Shown: positions 26,294 to 34,890 of the stretch, in pieces
Layout of the letters: the number at the start of each line of letters is the position of its first letter
Numbering within the stretch: the first letter of the stretch is position 1
Assembly (NCBI RefSeq): GCF_004322855.1
Contig: NZ_CP036402.1
Location: 2,790,001 to 2,854,000 of the forward strand
Source: Egibacter rhizosphaerae
GTDB taxonomy: Bacteria; Actinomycetota; Nitriliruptoria; Euzebyales; Egibacteraceae
Length of the DNA stretch: 64,000 nucleotides
Reading direction: 5' to 3'
Position numbers and translations under genes: made by a program
The notes under the pieces: generated by a model
What the model was told of the DNA's origin: nothing
Databases searched by the model: none
The model's input: the letters and a program-made list of their open reading frames with translations, nothing else

Positions 26294-27484
26294 ATGCACA
26301 CGACCAGGACCCCCGCACACCCGCGGATCCCACGTCGCCCTCGCGCGGCGCTGCTCGTCGTGGGGCTTCTCGCCCTCGCGCTCGCGCTCGCGGCGTGCGC
26401 CGAGGACGAACCCGACGACGCCGTCGACGAGCCCGACGATGACGTCGAGGAACCCGAGGACGAGCCCGACGACGACGACGACGACGCCGCCGACGATCCT
26501 GCCGACGGCGACGCCGACGAACCCGACGAGGACGCTGACGATCCCGAGGACGAAGCCGACGAGGACGGCGACGAGCCCGAGGAGGTGACCCTCGAGTTCG
26601 TGACCGCGTGGGAGGATGACTCGGACGAGGTCCAGGGGTTCTGGCAGTTCGCCGAGCGCCTGGAGGAGGAGGCCCCCTGGATCGAGCTGGAGTACCGGGG
26701 CGGCCCCGAGACCTTCCCGAACGATCAACAGGGTGAGGCGGTCCGGGACGGTGCGGTCGACATGTCCGTCGTGGCGGCAACCTACTACACGCAGAACATG
26801 CCGTTCGCACACGCCATGAAGCTCACGCCCTTCCTGCCCGAGGAGGAGCGCGAGCACGGCATCTACGACCTCTACCGGGAGCAGCACCGCGAACACCTCA
26901 ACGCGCACTACCTCGGCAAGACGAAGGCGAACACGCCGTTCTTCCTGTACTCGAACGAGCCGATCGAGTCCGCCGACCTGAGCGGCTTGCGGGTGCGCGT
27001 GTCCCCGGTCTACGAACCGTTGGTGCAGGAGCTCGACGGTTCCGCGGTCTCCATGGCCCCCGACGAGGTCTACACCGCGTTGGAGCGTGGCGCCGTCGAC
27101 GCGTTCGGCTGGCCGGCGACCGGTGTCACCGACCGCGGCTGGGAGGAGGTCACCGAGTACGAGCTGCGGCCCGGCTTCTACGAGCTGGACGTCGGCGTGA
27201 TCGTGAACATCGATGTGTGGGAGGGCCTCGACGAGCGGACCCGGGAGGCCATGACCGACGCGATGGAGGAGACTGAGCGCGAGATCCCCGACTTCTACGA
27301 GGAGTCCCTCGAGGAGGAGGTCGCCGAACGCGAGGCGGCGGGCATGGAGATCATCGAGCTGCCCGACGACGAGGCCGAGGCCTTCCTCGAGGCCGCCGAT
27401 CGGGCCGGCTGGGAGGACGCGATCGAACAGGCCCCGGAGGCCGAGGAGTTCCGCGAGCTCATCGAGGAGATCGAGGGCGAGTAA
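26294..27484 (+). CDS. TRAP transporter substrate-binding lipoprotein (DctP-like)
   Basis: The 396-residue protein has a twin-Arg-free lipoprotein signal with lipobox LAAC near residue 34. It then has an exceptionally acidic linker of about 60 Asp/Glu/Pro/Ala residues and a DctP fold. The conserved Arg region appears as SGLRVRVSPVYEPLVQELDGSAVSM, and DEVYTALERGAVDAFGWP matches the family's YTALQ.G.VDG segment. The C-terminus is also Glu-rich. An ATG at 26294 follows AGGAGG. DctQ- and DctM-like genes follow directly, making a complete second TRAP system. Confidence 0.9.
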   Translation: MHTTRTPAHPRIPRRPRAALLVVGLLALALALAACAEDEPDDAVDEPDDDVEEPEDEPDDDDDDAADDPADGDADEPDEDADDPEDEADEDGDEPEEVTLEFVTAWEDDSDEVQGFWQFAERLEEEAPWIELEYRGGPETFPNDQQGEAVRDGAVDMSVVAATYYTQNMPFAHAMKLTPFLPEEEREHGIYDLYREQHREHLNAHYLGKTKANTPFFLYSNEPIESADLSGLRVRVSPVYEPLVQELDGSAVSMAPDEVYTALERGAVDAFGWPATGVTDRGWEEVTEYELRPGFYELDVGVIVNIDVWEGLDERTREAMTDAMEETEREIPDFYEESLEEEVAEREAAGMEIIELPDDEAEAFLEAADRAGWEDAIEQAPEAEEFRELIEEIEGE

Positions 27485-27525
27485 GCGCGGGCCGCGCCCA
27501 AAGACGCGTGCCAGAGAGGGGAGCC

Positions 27526-28068
27526 ATGGGCCTGCGGAGCCCGTGGGGCCCGCTCGAGACCGTCGAGCGGGCCCTCACCGCCGTCGGGGCGATCATCCTC
27601 GCCTGGCTCGCGGTCAGCATCACGGTCGCGGTGCTCTCCCGTCACTTCGCCGGGGAGCCCATCGGGTGGACCTTCGAGATCGCCGAGTACAGCCTCGTCG
27701 TCATCACGTTTGCTGCGATCGCGTTGGTGGGGCGCGAGGACGGTCACGTCAGGATGGAGCTGCTCGGTGAGGTGCTGCCGCAGCGGGTCCAGCGCGTTCT
27801 CACCCTGATCGCCGAGACCATCTCCCTGCTCGTGCTCGCCGCCGCCTTCGTCGCAGCGGTGGCGATCACCGCCGAGAACCTCGCCGATGGGACGCGCGTC
27901 AGCGGCATCCTGCGCATCCCGCGCTGGTTGGTGCTCGCGATCATGCCCGTCGGCCTCGGGCTCCTCGCGATCGAGCACGGGAAACGCCTGGCTCGCGCCG
28001 TGCGGCCGGGCTCGACCGGGTGGGCCGGCTCGACCGGCTCCGCCGCGGATCCGGACACCCAGGGGTAG
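27526..28068 (+). CDS. TRAP transporter small permease (DctQ-like)
   Basis: The 180-residue protein has four membrane segments. The family loop appears as GREDGHVRMELLGEVLPQRVQRVL. ATG 27526 is preferred over GTG 27508 because of GAGAGGGGAG just upstream. It lies between the second TRAP binding protein and the large permease, 41 and 2 bases away. Confidence 0.88.
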   Translation: MGLRSPWGPLETVERALTAVGAIILAWLAVSITVAVLSRHFAGEPIGWTFEIAEYSLVVITFAAIALVGREDGHVRMELLGEVLPQRVQRVLTLIAETISLLVLAAAFVAAVAITAENLADGTRVSGILRIPRWLVLAIMPVGLGLLAIEHGKRLARAVRPGSTGWAGSTGSAADPDTQG

Positions 28069-28070
28069 CG

Positions 28071-29462
28071 GTGGAGTGGCCCCTCCTGCTCGCCGCCTTC
28101 CTCGGTGCCCTGATCATCCTCCTGCTGCTGCGCGTCCCCGTGGCCATCGCGCTGCTGGGCGTGAACCTCGTGGGGGTCGTCTGGCTGTTCGGCTGGGACG
28201 CGGGAACGCGCCAGCTGGTGCTGAGCGTGCAGGGGGGCTTGTCCACGTTCGTGCTGTCGCCGGTCCCGCTGTTCATCCTCATGGGCGAGGTGCTCATGGC
28301 CTCGGGCCTGGCGAGCCGCGCCTTGAGCGCGGTGGAGCGCAGCATGGGCAGACTCCCCGGCCGGCTGGGGCTCGTCACCACCGCGGGGGGCACCCTGTTC
28401 GGCATCCTGTCGGGATCGACGCTCGCGAACACCGCGTTGCTGGGCAAGGCCTTCCTCCCCCAGATGCTGCGCGAGGGCTACGGGGTGCGTTACGGGATGG
28501 GCTCGATCCTCGCCTCCGGTGGCCTGGCGATGATCATCCCCCCGAGCGCGCTGGCGGTCGTGTGGGGGGCGACAGCGGGCGTGGCGATCGGGCCCTTGCT
28601 CATCGGGGGTCTGCTCCCCGGGCTGCTGATGGCGGTGAACTACGCGATCGTCCTCATCGGCTGGAGTTGGCTGGCGGGCCGACGATCGCGTCGCTCGGCG
28701 CCGGTGGTGGCGACCGAGGGGGCGACCGAGGGGGCGACGGTGGAGGGCCGCGTCGAGCGGTCGGGGGACCAGGAGGCGACCCGCGACCACGAGACGCCCG
28801 ATGCCCCTCCCTCGTTGTTGGTCGACGTCGCCCCGCTGGCCCTGCTGATCGCGCTGGTCCTGGGCCTGATCTTCTTCGGAGTCGCGACCCCGACCGAGTC
28901 GGCGGCGGCCGGGGCGGTGGGCTCGGTCGTCCTCGCGGCGGCCTACCGCCGATTGGGCCGCGCCACGATGTGGTCGGCGCTGGTCGGCAGTGCGAAGGTG
29001 TCGGCGGTCATCTTCTTCATCCTGGCCGGCTCCGACGTCTACAGCCGCATCATGAGCTTCAGCGGCGCGACGTCCGGCGTGATCGGCGCGCTGCTCGACG
29101 TCGACGCGGGCCCGATCGTGACCCTGATCCTGATGCAGGTCGCCGTCGTGCTGCTGGGGCTGTTCCTCGAGCAGATCTCGATCATGCTCGTGACGCTGCC
29201 GTTCTTCATGCCGGTCGTGGAGGCGATGGGCTGGCACCCGGTCTGGTTCGGGATCATCATGCTCATCAACCTGCAGATCGCGCTCACGACACCGCCGTTC
29301 GGGATGAGCCTGTTCGTGATGAAGGGCGTCGCACCGCGCGGGGTCAAGCTCACCGACGTCTACCTCGCGGCCGTGCCGTTCGTGCTCGCGGACGTCGTCG
29401 CCATCGCGCTGCTCATCCTCGTACCCGGCATCGCCCTCTGGTTGCCCGAGCTCATGCTCTGA
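28071..29462 (+). CDS. TRAP transporter large permease (DctM-like)
   Basis: The 463-residue protein has about twelve membrane segments with DctM motifs LRVPVAIALLGVNLVG, SGSTLANTALLGKAFLPQM, IIPPSALAVVWG and TTPPFGMSLFVM. A polar insert of about 45 residues in the central loop (rich in Thr, Glu and Arg, with a short GCGACCGAGGGG duplication near 28719-28738) is unusual. GTG 28071 is the start, with AGGGG upstream and only 2 bases from the DctQ-like stop. Confidence 0.92.
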   Translation: MEWPLLLAAFLGALIILLLLRVPVAIALLGVNLVGVVWLFGWDAGTRQLVLSVQGGLSTFVLSPVPLFILMGEVLMASGLASRALSAVERSMGRLPGRLGLVTTAGGTLFGILSGSTLANTALLGKAFLPQMLREGYGVRYGMGSILASGGLAMIIPPSALAVVWGATAGVAIGPLLIGGLLPGLLMAVNYAIVLIGWSWLAGRRSRRSAPVVATEGATEGATVEGRVERSGDQEATRDHETPDAPPSLLVDVAPLALLIALVLGLIFFGVATPTESAAAGAVGSVVLAAAYRRLGRATMWSALVGSAKVSAVIFFILAGSDVYSRIMSFSGATSGVIGALLDVDAGPIVTLILMQVAVVLLGLFLEQISIMLVTLPFFMPVVEAMGWHPVWFGIIMLINLQIALTTPPFGMSLFVMKGVAPRGVKLTDVYLAAVPFVLADVVAIALLILVPGIALWLPELML

Positions 29463-29510
29463 CCGTTCGTCGCGGGCGGGGAGCGAACCCCCATGTCGAA
29501 GGAGCCCACC

Positions 29511-30278
29511 GTGTCAACCGAAGCGATCGACCTCCCCGGTCTCGGGGCCCTCACCGTCGTGGATCTGGCGCAGCCGCTGACCGAGACGACGCCGACCATC
29601 CAACTGCCCGAGCCGTTCGCGAACACCCCCCCGTTCCGACTGCACGAGATCAGCCGTTACGACGAACGCGGACCCGTCTCCTACTGGAACTGGTTCGAGT
29701 GCGGCGAGCACGTCGGGACCCACCTCGACGCGCCCAACCACTGGGTCTCGGGGCAGGGGGGTCGCCCGGTCGACGAGATCCCGCTGCGGCAACTCGTCGC
29801 ACCGGCGGTCGTGATCGACCGCACCGACGAGGCGGCTGCCGATCCCGACTACCTGCTGGGGCTCGAGGACGTGCGCGCGTTCGAGGCGGAGCACGGCCCG
29901 CTGCCGGAGGGCGGTTGGCTGCTGTACCGGACCGGTTGGAGCCGGTACGCCCAGGACCAGGAACAGTTCCTGAACGCGGACGAGAGCGGCGCGCACACCC
30001 CCGGCATCCAAGCGGAGTGCGCCCGGTGGCTGGCCGAGGAGAGCGGCATCATCGGGATCGGCGTCGAGACCGTCGGCACCGATGCGGGGCAGGCCTTCGA
30101 GCTCGATCCCGTCTTTCCCGTGCACCACTACATGCACGGTGCGGGCAAGCTGGGGCTGACCCAGCTCGCGAACCTCGATCGGCTCCCCGCGACCGGCACG
30201 ACCCTGGCCGCCGCGCCGCTCAAGATCGAGGGAGGCTCGGGCAGCCCGACCAGGGTCTACGGCTTGCTGCCGCGTTGA
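29511..30278 (+). CDS. Cyclase-family metal hydrolase (kynurenine-formamidase-like)
   Basis: The 255-residue protein belongs to the putative cyclase/KynB family. The metal-binding motif HxGTHxDxPxH appears as HVGTHLDAPNHW, and downstream residues include VETVGTDAG and the final VHHYMH. Members hydrolyse N-formylkynurenine, isatin or cyclic amides using Mn or Zn. GTG 29511 has AAGGAG six bases upstream; ATG 29493 is the alternative. It is the last gene of the second TRAP operon and may open the ring or amide of the imported compound. Confidence 0.85.
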   Translation: MSTEAIDLPGLGALTVVDLAQPLTETTPTIQLPEPFANTPPFRLHEISRYDERGPVSYWNWFECGEHVGTHLDAPNHWVSGQGGRPVDEIPLRQLVAPAVVIDRTDEAAADPDYLLGLEDVRAFEAEHGPLPEGGWLLYRTGWSRYAQDQEQFLNADESGAHTPGIQAECARWLAEESGIIGIGVETVGTDAGQAFELDPVFPVHHYMHGAGKLGLTQLANLDRLPATGTTLAAAPLKIEGGSGSPTRVYGLLPR

Positions 30279-30347
30279 CCGACGCGCACGCCGGGTCTCC
30301 GGGATTGCCCTGGCACGGGGGGCGAACCCCGGGCGATGGGCTCCTCG

Positions 30348-31601
30348 CTACCCGTCGGGCTCCCATGCCACCGGCAACCTGCTGAGGCCGCGGGCGAAGA
30401 AGATCGTGTCGCGTTCGGGCTCGCCGGCCAGGCGCGGGCCGGGCAGGCGCCGCAGGAGCTTCGTCAAGGCGATCCGCAGTTCCAGGCGCGCCAGGGGCGC
30501 GCCGATGCAGACGTGGATCCCCGTGCCGAACGCGAGGTGCTTGCGGACACCCGCGCGCTCGAGGTCGGCCTCGTCGGGATCCTCGTAGCGGCGGGGGTCC
30601 CGATTCGCCGAGCCGTAGTGCAGCATCACCCGGGCGCCGGCGGGGAGCGTGACCCCGTCGACCTCGACCTGCCTGGTGGTGGTGCGGAACAGGCCCTGCG
30701 CGGGGGACTCGAGCCGCAGGAACTCCTCCACGGCCGCGGGCATCCGCTGTTCCAGGTCGGCCTCGAGCGTCTCGCGCAGCCGGGGGTTCTGGAAGAGGAG
30801 CAGCAGGGAGTTGCCGATCGCGCGCGTCACCGTCACGTGTCCGGCGATGATGAGGTTGAGCGGAACCCAGAGGGCTTCCTCCAGCGAGAGGGGTCGCTCG
30901 CCCTCGAGCCGAGCCTCGAGCAGGGCGGACATGAGGTCCTCGGTGGGCTGCTCCTGCCGCGCTTCGAGCTCCCGCATCACCAACCGCTGCAGCGCGACGA
31001 AGCTCTCGGCGTAGGCGACCTGGTCCTCGACCGGGTCGGTGGCCTGGATCAGCTTGAGCCAGTGGTAGCTCCACAGGTGGAGGTCCTCGAGGTCCGCACG
31101 GTTCAGGCCGAGCATGTCGGCGATCCCTGCGAGCGGGTACGGCCAGGCGAAACGGTCGATGAGCTCGGCCTCACCGTCGCTGGCGAATCCGGCGATGAGC
31201 TCCTCGGCGAGTTGGTCGAGGCGTGGCTCCAGCATCGCGACGCGCTTGGGCGTGAACGCCTGGTTCACGAGCCCGCGGAGGCGCCGGTGGTAGGGCTCGT
31301 CGCTGTCGGTGAGCGTCCCCAGCTGTGGGTAGCCCTCGGCGAGCACCGCCTCGACCTCGGGCGGCGGCGTCGCCATCGAGGATCGCACCGCGTGCCGCGA
31401 CGAGAAGGTCTCGTGGTCCCTCGCTGCGGCGAGGACGTCCTCGTAGCGGCTGATCACCCAGAGATCGAACGGCTCGGCGTAGAAGACGGGCGCCTCGTCC
31501 CGGAGTTGTTCGTAGATCCCGTAGGGGTTCTCCAGCTGTTCGGGGCTCAGGGGGTCGAACCGCAGCGGGTGCGGCTCGCCGAGCGCGGACCGACGGGCCA
31601 T
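30348..31601 (-). CDS. Cytochrome P450
   Basis: The 417-residue bacterial P450 has an ExxR helix (EEFLR) and the heme loop FGTGIHVCIG with Cys365 as the iron ligand. The I-helix oxygen-activation motif is AGHVT (residues 253-257): Thr is kept, but the usual acidic residue (AGxE/DT) is Val256, which is uncommon and may change proton delivery. ATG 31601 is set by AAGGAG eight bases upstream. It is the last gene after an ABC importer on the same strand, suggesting hydroxylation of the imported compound. Redox partners are not in the window. Confidence 0.93.
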   Translation of the reverse strand: MARRSALGEPHPLRFDPLSPEQLENPYGIYEQLRDEAPVFYAEPFDLWVISRYEDVLAAARDHETFSSRHAVRSSMATPPPEVEAVLAEGYPQLGTLTDSDEPYHRRLRGLVNQAFTPKRVAMLEPRLDQLAEELIAGFASDGEAELIDRFAWPYPLAGIADMLGLNRADLEDLHLWSYHWLKLIQATDPVEDQVAYAESFVALQRLVMRELEARQEQPTEDLMSALLEARLEGERPLSLEEALWVPLNLIIAGHVTVTRAIGNSLLLLFQNPRLRETLEADLEQRMPAAVEEFLRLESPAQGLFRTTTRQVEVDGVTLPAGARVMLHYGSANRDPRRYEDPDEADLERAGVRKHLAFGTGIHVCIGAPLARLELRIALTKLLRRLPGPRLAGEPERDTIFFARGLSRLPVAWEPDG

Positions 31602-31665
31602 GGAGGGCACTCCTTGTGCGTGGCCGACCGTTCACCTGGTCGGAAGTGGGTGGTCCCGGGGGCCG

Positions 31666-32475
31666 TCAGTCGCCGGTGGTCGATGCCCACGGGACGAGGA
31701 GTCGTTCGAGTGCAACGAGCCCGTAGAACAGCGCGACGCTCATCGCGCTGAGCAGCAGGATGGACGCGAAGGCCAGTGAGGTGTTCGCCGTTCCGCCAGC
31801 GATGATGACGACGAACCCGAGGCCCGCGTCAGCGCCGCTGAACTCACCCACGACCGCCCCGATCACGGCGAGGGTCATCGCGACCTTCAGGCCCACGAAC
31901 GTCTGGGGCAGGGCGGAGGGGAAGCGCACCTTGCGGAAGATCTGCCATTCGGACGCCTTGAGCGAGCGGCTGAGCTCGATGAACTCCTCGTCGGTGGATT
32001 TGAGGCCGGCTGCGCACGACACCACGATCGGGAAGATGCAGATCAGGATGATGAGGATCACCTTGGGCAGGATCCCGAACCCGAGCCACATCACCAGGAT
32101 GGGCGCGATCGCCACCTTCGGGACGGATTGTGCGGTGACGAGCAGCGGGTACAGGGTTCGCTCCGCGATCCTCGAGTAGGCGATCAGGAACGCGAGCGGG
32201 ACCCCCAGCACGATGGCTGCCGCGTAGCCGAGGAGTGTCTGGCCGAGGGTGGTCAGGAAGTGCCCAGTGAGGCTCTCGGCGTCCTCCAGCAACGTGGCGG
32301 CGATGGAGGTGGGCGCGGGGAGCGTGAACTCCCGGACGCCCAGTACGCGGACGAGGAGTTCCCACAGCAGGATCAATCCGACCAGCAACGCAACGGGGGC
32401 CATCCCCGCGCCCAGTCGTTCCCGGGCGCGGCCTCCCGCTGCGCCGGTCGTCAGCACCGGTGTCCGCTCACTCAC
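31666..32475 (-). CDS. ABC transporter permease (SsuC/TauC type)
   Basis: The 269-residue membrane protein has six hydrophobic segments. The EAA-loop region appears as ELSRSLKASEWQIFRKVRFPSALPQTFVGLKVAMTLAV. Members carry sulfonates, nitrate, taurine or pyrimidines across the membrane. It overlaps the ATPase gene by 8 bases and lies 64 bases before the P450 gene, forming a binding-protein/ATPase/permease/P450 operon. Confidence 0.92.
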   Translation of the reverse strand: MSERTPVLTTGAAGGRARERLGAGMAPVALLVGLILLWELLVRVLGVREFTLPAPTSIAATLLEDAESLTGHFLTTLGQTLLGYAAAIVLGVPLAFLIAYSRIAERTLYPLLVTAQSVPKVAIAPILVMWLGFGILPKVILIILICIFPIVVSCAAGLKSTDEEFIELSRSLKASEWQIFRKVRFPSALPQTFVGLKVAMTLAVIGAVVGEFSGADAGLGFVVIIAGGTANTSLAFASILLLSAMSVALFYGLVALERLLVPWASTTGD

Positions 32476-33274
32476 GGTCGGGCCTTGACGTCGATTGCTC
32501 GTCCGGCGGGACCGGGTCGCCGATCAGCTCTCGGCGCACGCGTTCCGCGTGATCGGCGAGCTCAGGAGAGTTCTCGGAGCGCGGTCTGGACGCGTCGATC
32601 GGCTGGACGGATCCTATGCGCCCGGGGCGAGGGGTCAGCGTGACCACGCGGTCGGACAGCGTGACCGCCTCGGTGATGCTGTGCGTCACGAGGACGATCG
32701 TCTTCGTCGTCTCCAGCCAGATCCGTTGCAGCTCCTGGCTGAGCTCTTCGCGCGTCAGGGCATCCAGCGCGGCGAACGGTTCGTCCATGAGGAGGATGTC
32801 CGGATCGTGCACGAGCGCGCGACACAGGGCAGCGCGTTGCTGCATCCCCCCGGAGAGCGCCTTCGGCCGCCGATGCTCGAAGCCGCCCAAGCCGACCATG
32901 TCGAGCAGGGCGCGGGCCCGGTCGAGGTGTGCGTCGGACGTGCCGCCGAGGATCTCGACCGGGAAGAGGACGTTCTCGAGGACGGTCCGCCAGGGGAACA
33001 GCGCCGGGCGCTGGAACATGAGGCCGACGTCCTCGCGCGGCCCCGTGACGACCTCGTCGGCGACGGACACCGTCCCCGCCGTCGGGGGGATCAGTCCGGC
33101 GATGAGCCGCAGCAAGGTGGACTTGCCGCAGCCAGAGCGCCCGACCAGCGACACGAACTCGTGCCGGCCGACATCGAGGTCGATTCCGTGGAGCGCGTCG
33201 ACCGCCCCGGCGGTCCCGGGGCCGAAGGTCTTGGACACCCCTTGGAGTCGGAGCAGCGCCGTCGAGTGTTCCAC
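32468..33274 (-). CDS. ABC transporter ATPase (SsuB/TauB type)
   Basis: The 268-residue ATPase has intact Walker A (GRSGCGKS), Q-loop (MFQRPALFPW), signature (LSGGMQQR), Walker B (ILLMDEPFAALD) and switch His (VTHS). Its length and the LFPWRTVLENV segment fit the nitrate/sulfonate/taurine group. The GTG start at 33274 lies 55 bases after the binding-protein stop. Confidence 0.93.
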   Translation of the reverse strand: MEHSTALLRLQGVSKTFGPGTAGAVDALHGIDLDVGRHEFVSLVGRSGCGKSTLLRLIAGLIPPTAGTVSVADEVVTGPREDVGLMFQRPALFPWRTVLENVLFPVEILGGTSDAHLDRARALLDMVGLGGFEHRRPKALSGGMQQRAALCRALVHDPDILLMDEPFAALDALTREELSQELQRIWLETTKTIVLVTHSITEAVTLSDRVVTLTPRPGRIGSVQPIDASRPRSENSPELADHAERVRRELIGDPVPPDEQSTSRPDRE

Positions 33275-33328
33275 GCGGACGTCCCGTTCTCTTCTTCTCG
33301 CCGAAGCGGGTCTGACGCGCTCAGGAGC

Positions 33329-34351
33329 TCAGGGTGCCAACGGCTCGTAGACCTCGTCCAGGGACACCGGTTGCTCCAGTTCGAAGGCCTCCTCGGCCGT
33401 GTCCAGCAGCGATTCGAGGCGTGACTCGTCGATGTGTCCGAGACCGTGCTCCTCGGTGTAGTCGGTCACGACGTAGTCGCGCATGATCTCGAGCTCTCGG
33501 GCGGCGATGTCGACATCCACTTCGTCGACCCGCTCCTCCATGACCGTCGCAGCCTCCTCCGGGTCGTCCAGGGCCTCCTGGAGGCCGTGGTTGAGGGCGG
33601 TGACGAACCTGGTGATCAGCTCGGGATCCTCCTCGATGAGGTCGTCGCTGGCAGCGATGCCGAGACCGGGGAGGTCGGGGATGTGGTCGGCGTAGGGGAA
33701 GGCGACGATGTCGTCATCCGTGGCCTGCTCGAACAGCGGGATGCCCACCACGAACTGCTGCACCGCGTCCGCCTCTCCACCGGCCAGGATCTGCGGCAGC
33801 TGTGGAGGCTCGGTGGGGCGGAAGTCGACGGCGTCGCCATCGAATCCGGCCGCGTCCGCGTAGGGACCGAACAGCAGGGTGTCGGCACCCGCCGGGGCTC
33901 CGGCGAGGGTCCGGCCCTCGAGCTCGCCCGGCTCCTCGATCCCGGCGCCCTCCGGGGCGAGGATGGCCGTCAACGCGTCCTGGTGCACGAAGCTCACGAT
34001 CTTCACGGGCACCTCCTCGTTGGCCCGGACGATCGCCGTGGACGCGAAATCGATCGGTGCGAACTCCAGTTGGCCCTGGGCGATGAGCTGTGCGTTGTCG
34101 ACGGACCCTCCACCGGGGACGATGTCCACTTCGAGGCCGGCGTCCTCGAAGTGGCCGTGTGCGTCGGCGACGTAGACGTAGGCGTCGCGCCCGAACGTGC
34201 CGAACGACGTCGCGTAGGAGATCTCGGTGACCGTGTCGGCCTCCGCGTCGTCGGCCGGAGTATCCTCGGCGCCCTCGGTCGCGCATGCGCCCACGCCGAG
34301 CGCGACGACGACGCCGCTCAAGGCAAGCAGTACCCTCCGCGAGTATGGCAT
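33329..34351 (-). CDS. ABC substrate-binding lipoprotein, NMT1/THI5-like
   Basis: The 340-residue protein has a lipoprotein signal (lipobox VGAC, about residues 20-23) and a short acidic linker. It then has an NMT1-type binding domain (SYATSFGTFGRDAYVYVADAHGHFEDAGLEVDIVPGGGSVDNAQLIAQGQ, read in pieces). Known relatives bind the thiamine pyrimidine, taurine or sulfonates; the PGGGSVDNAQLI loop fits ligand binding but not a specific ligand. ATG 34351 is used with GGGGG upstream. It is the first gene of the ABC/P450 operon. Confidence 0.88.
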   Translation of the reverse strand: MPYSRRVLLALSGVVVALGVGACATEGAEDTPADDAEADTVTEISYATSFGTFGRDAYVYVADAHGHFEDAGLEVDIVPGGGSVDNAQLIAQGQLEFAPIDFASTAIVRANEEVPVKIVSFVHQDALTAILAPEGAGIEEPGELEGRTLAGAPAGADTLLFGPYADAAGFDGDAVDFRPTEPPQLPQILAGGEADAVQQFVVGIPLFEQATDDDIVAFPYADHIPDLPGLGIAASDDLIEEDPELITRFVTALNHGLQEALDDPEEAATVMEERVDEVDVDIAARELEIMRDYVVTDYTEEHGLGHIDESRLESLLDTAEEAFELEQPVSLDEVYEPLAP

Positions 34352-34386
34352 GTTAACCCCCAAATGGACATGGATTTGCTGTGGAG

Positions 34387-34402
34387 GCCTGACACCTCAG
34401 GC
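34387..34402. promoter_or_regulatory. Inverted repeat in the leader of the THI5-like gene
   Basis: GCCTGA-CACC-TCAGGC is a perfect 6-bp hairpin or operator inside a longer GGAGG...CCTCC pairing, 36 bases upstream of the ATG at 34351. It is not a TPP riboswitch: the conserved CUGAGA and the terminal pairing elements are missing. The 161-base gap has no gene. Confidence 0.3.
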
Positions 34403-34512
34403 GAGACCTCCAACGAGATGGATCGTTCGGATCTGAAACACTCTGTGATGCCGGACCCTGTCGTGTCACGCTATCAGCACCCGTAGCGTGGTGCAGTTGC
34501 ACGGAAACACCT

Positions 34513-34890
34513 TCACTCGGCGGGGAAGAAGCGTCGGCCCAGCAGGGCCTCGAACCGGAAGTACCGGTCGAGACGGACGCCCTCGAGCTCCTGGCGGGGG
34601 AGGTTGAGCATCGCGGTCACGAGCTCGAGGTCGTCGACCTCGTAGAGCAGGTAGAAGCTGGTGTCGCGACTGCGGGGGTTGCCCACCATCAGCAGGTCGT
34701 CGTCGAAGGTCGCGAGCAGGTCCGCGCCCCACTCCTGCCACCGCGCGAAGCACGCGGTGAGCGCCGGCACGACCCGCTCCTGTCGCAGCGTGTCGTCGGC
34801 GGTGTACCAGGAGGGCTCGGCGCTGCCGAGCACGAGGACGCGCAGCGGCGACTCGAGCGTCGGGGCGTAGGCGGGATCGTCAGCGGTCAC
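34513..34890 (-). CDS. Small conserved protein, paralogue of the gene at 16403
   Basis: The 125-residue protein aligns with the product at 16403-16783 along most of its length: DDDLLMVGNPRS against DDDELMVGSSPT, and LDRYFRFEALLGRRFF against LWRYLKIEARVGRQLFF. No catalytic motif is recognised, so a binding or small-barrel role is only a guess. GTG 34890 has GGGAGGAG upstream and overlaps the stop of the racemase-family gene, so it is the last gene of the third TRAP operon. Confidence 0.75.
   Translation of the reverse strand: MTADDPAYAPTLESPLRVLVLGSAEPSWYTADDTLRQERVVPALTACFARWQEWGADLLATFDDDLLMVGNPRSRDTSFYLLYEVDDLELVTAMLNLPRQELEGVRLDRYFRFEALLGRRFFPAE

Noticed and set aside
34364-34512. TPP riboswitch before the THI5-like binding protein
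   Set aside because: The conserved CUGAGA and pairing elements are not present on the relevant strand, only a short hairpin.
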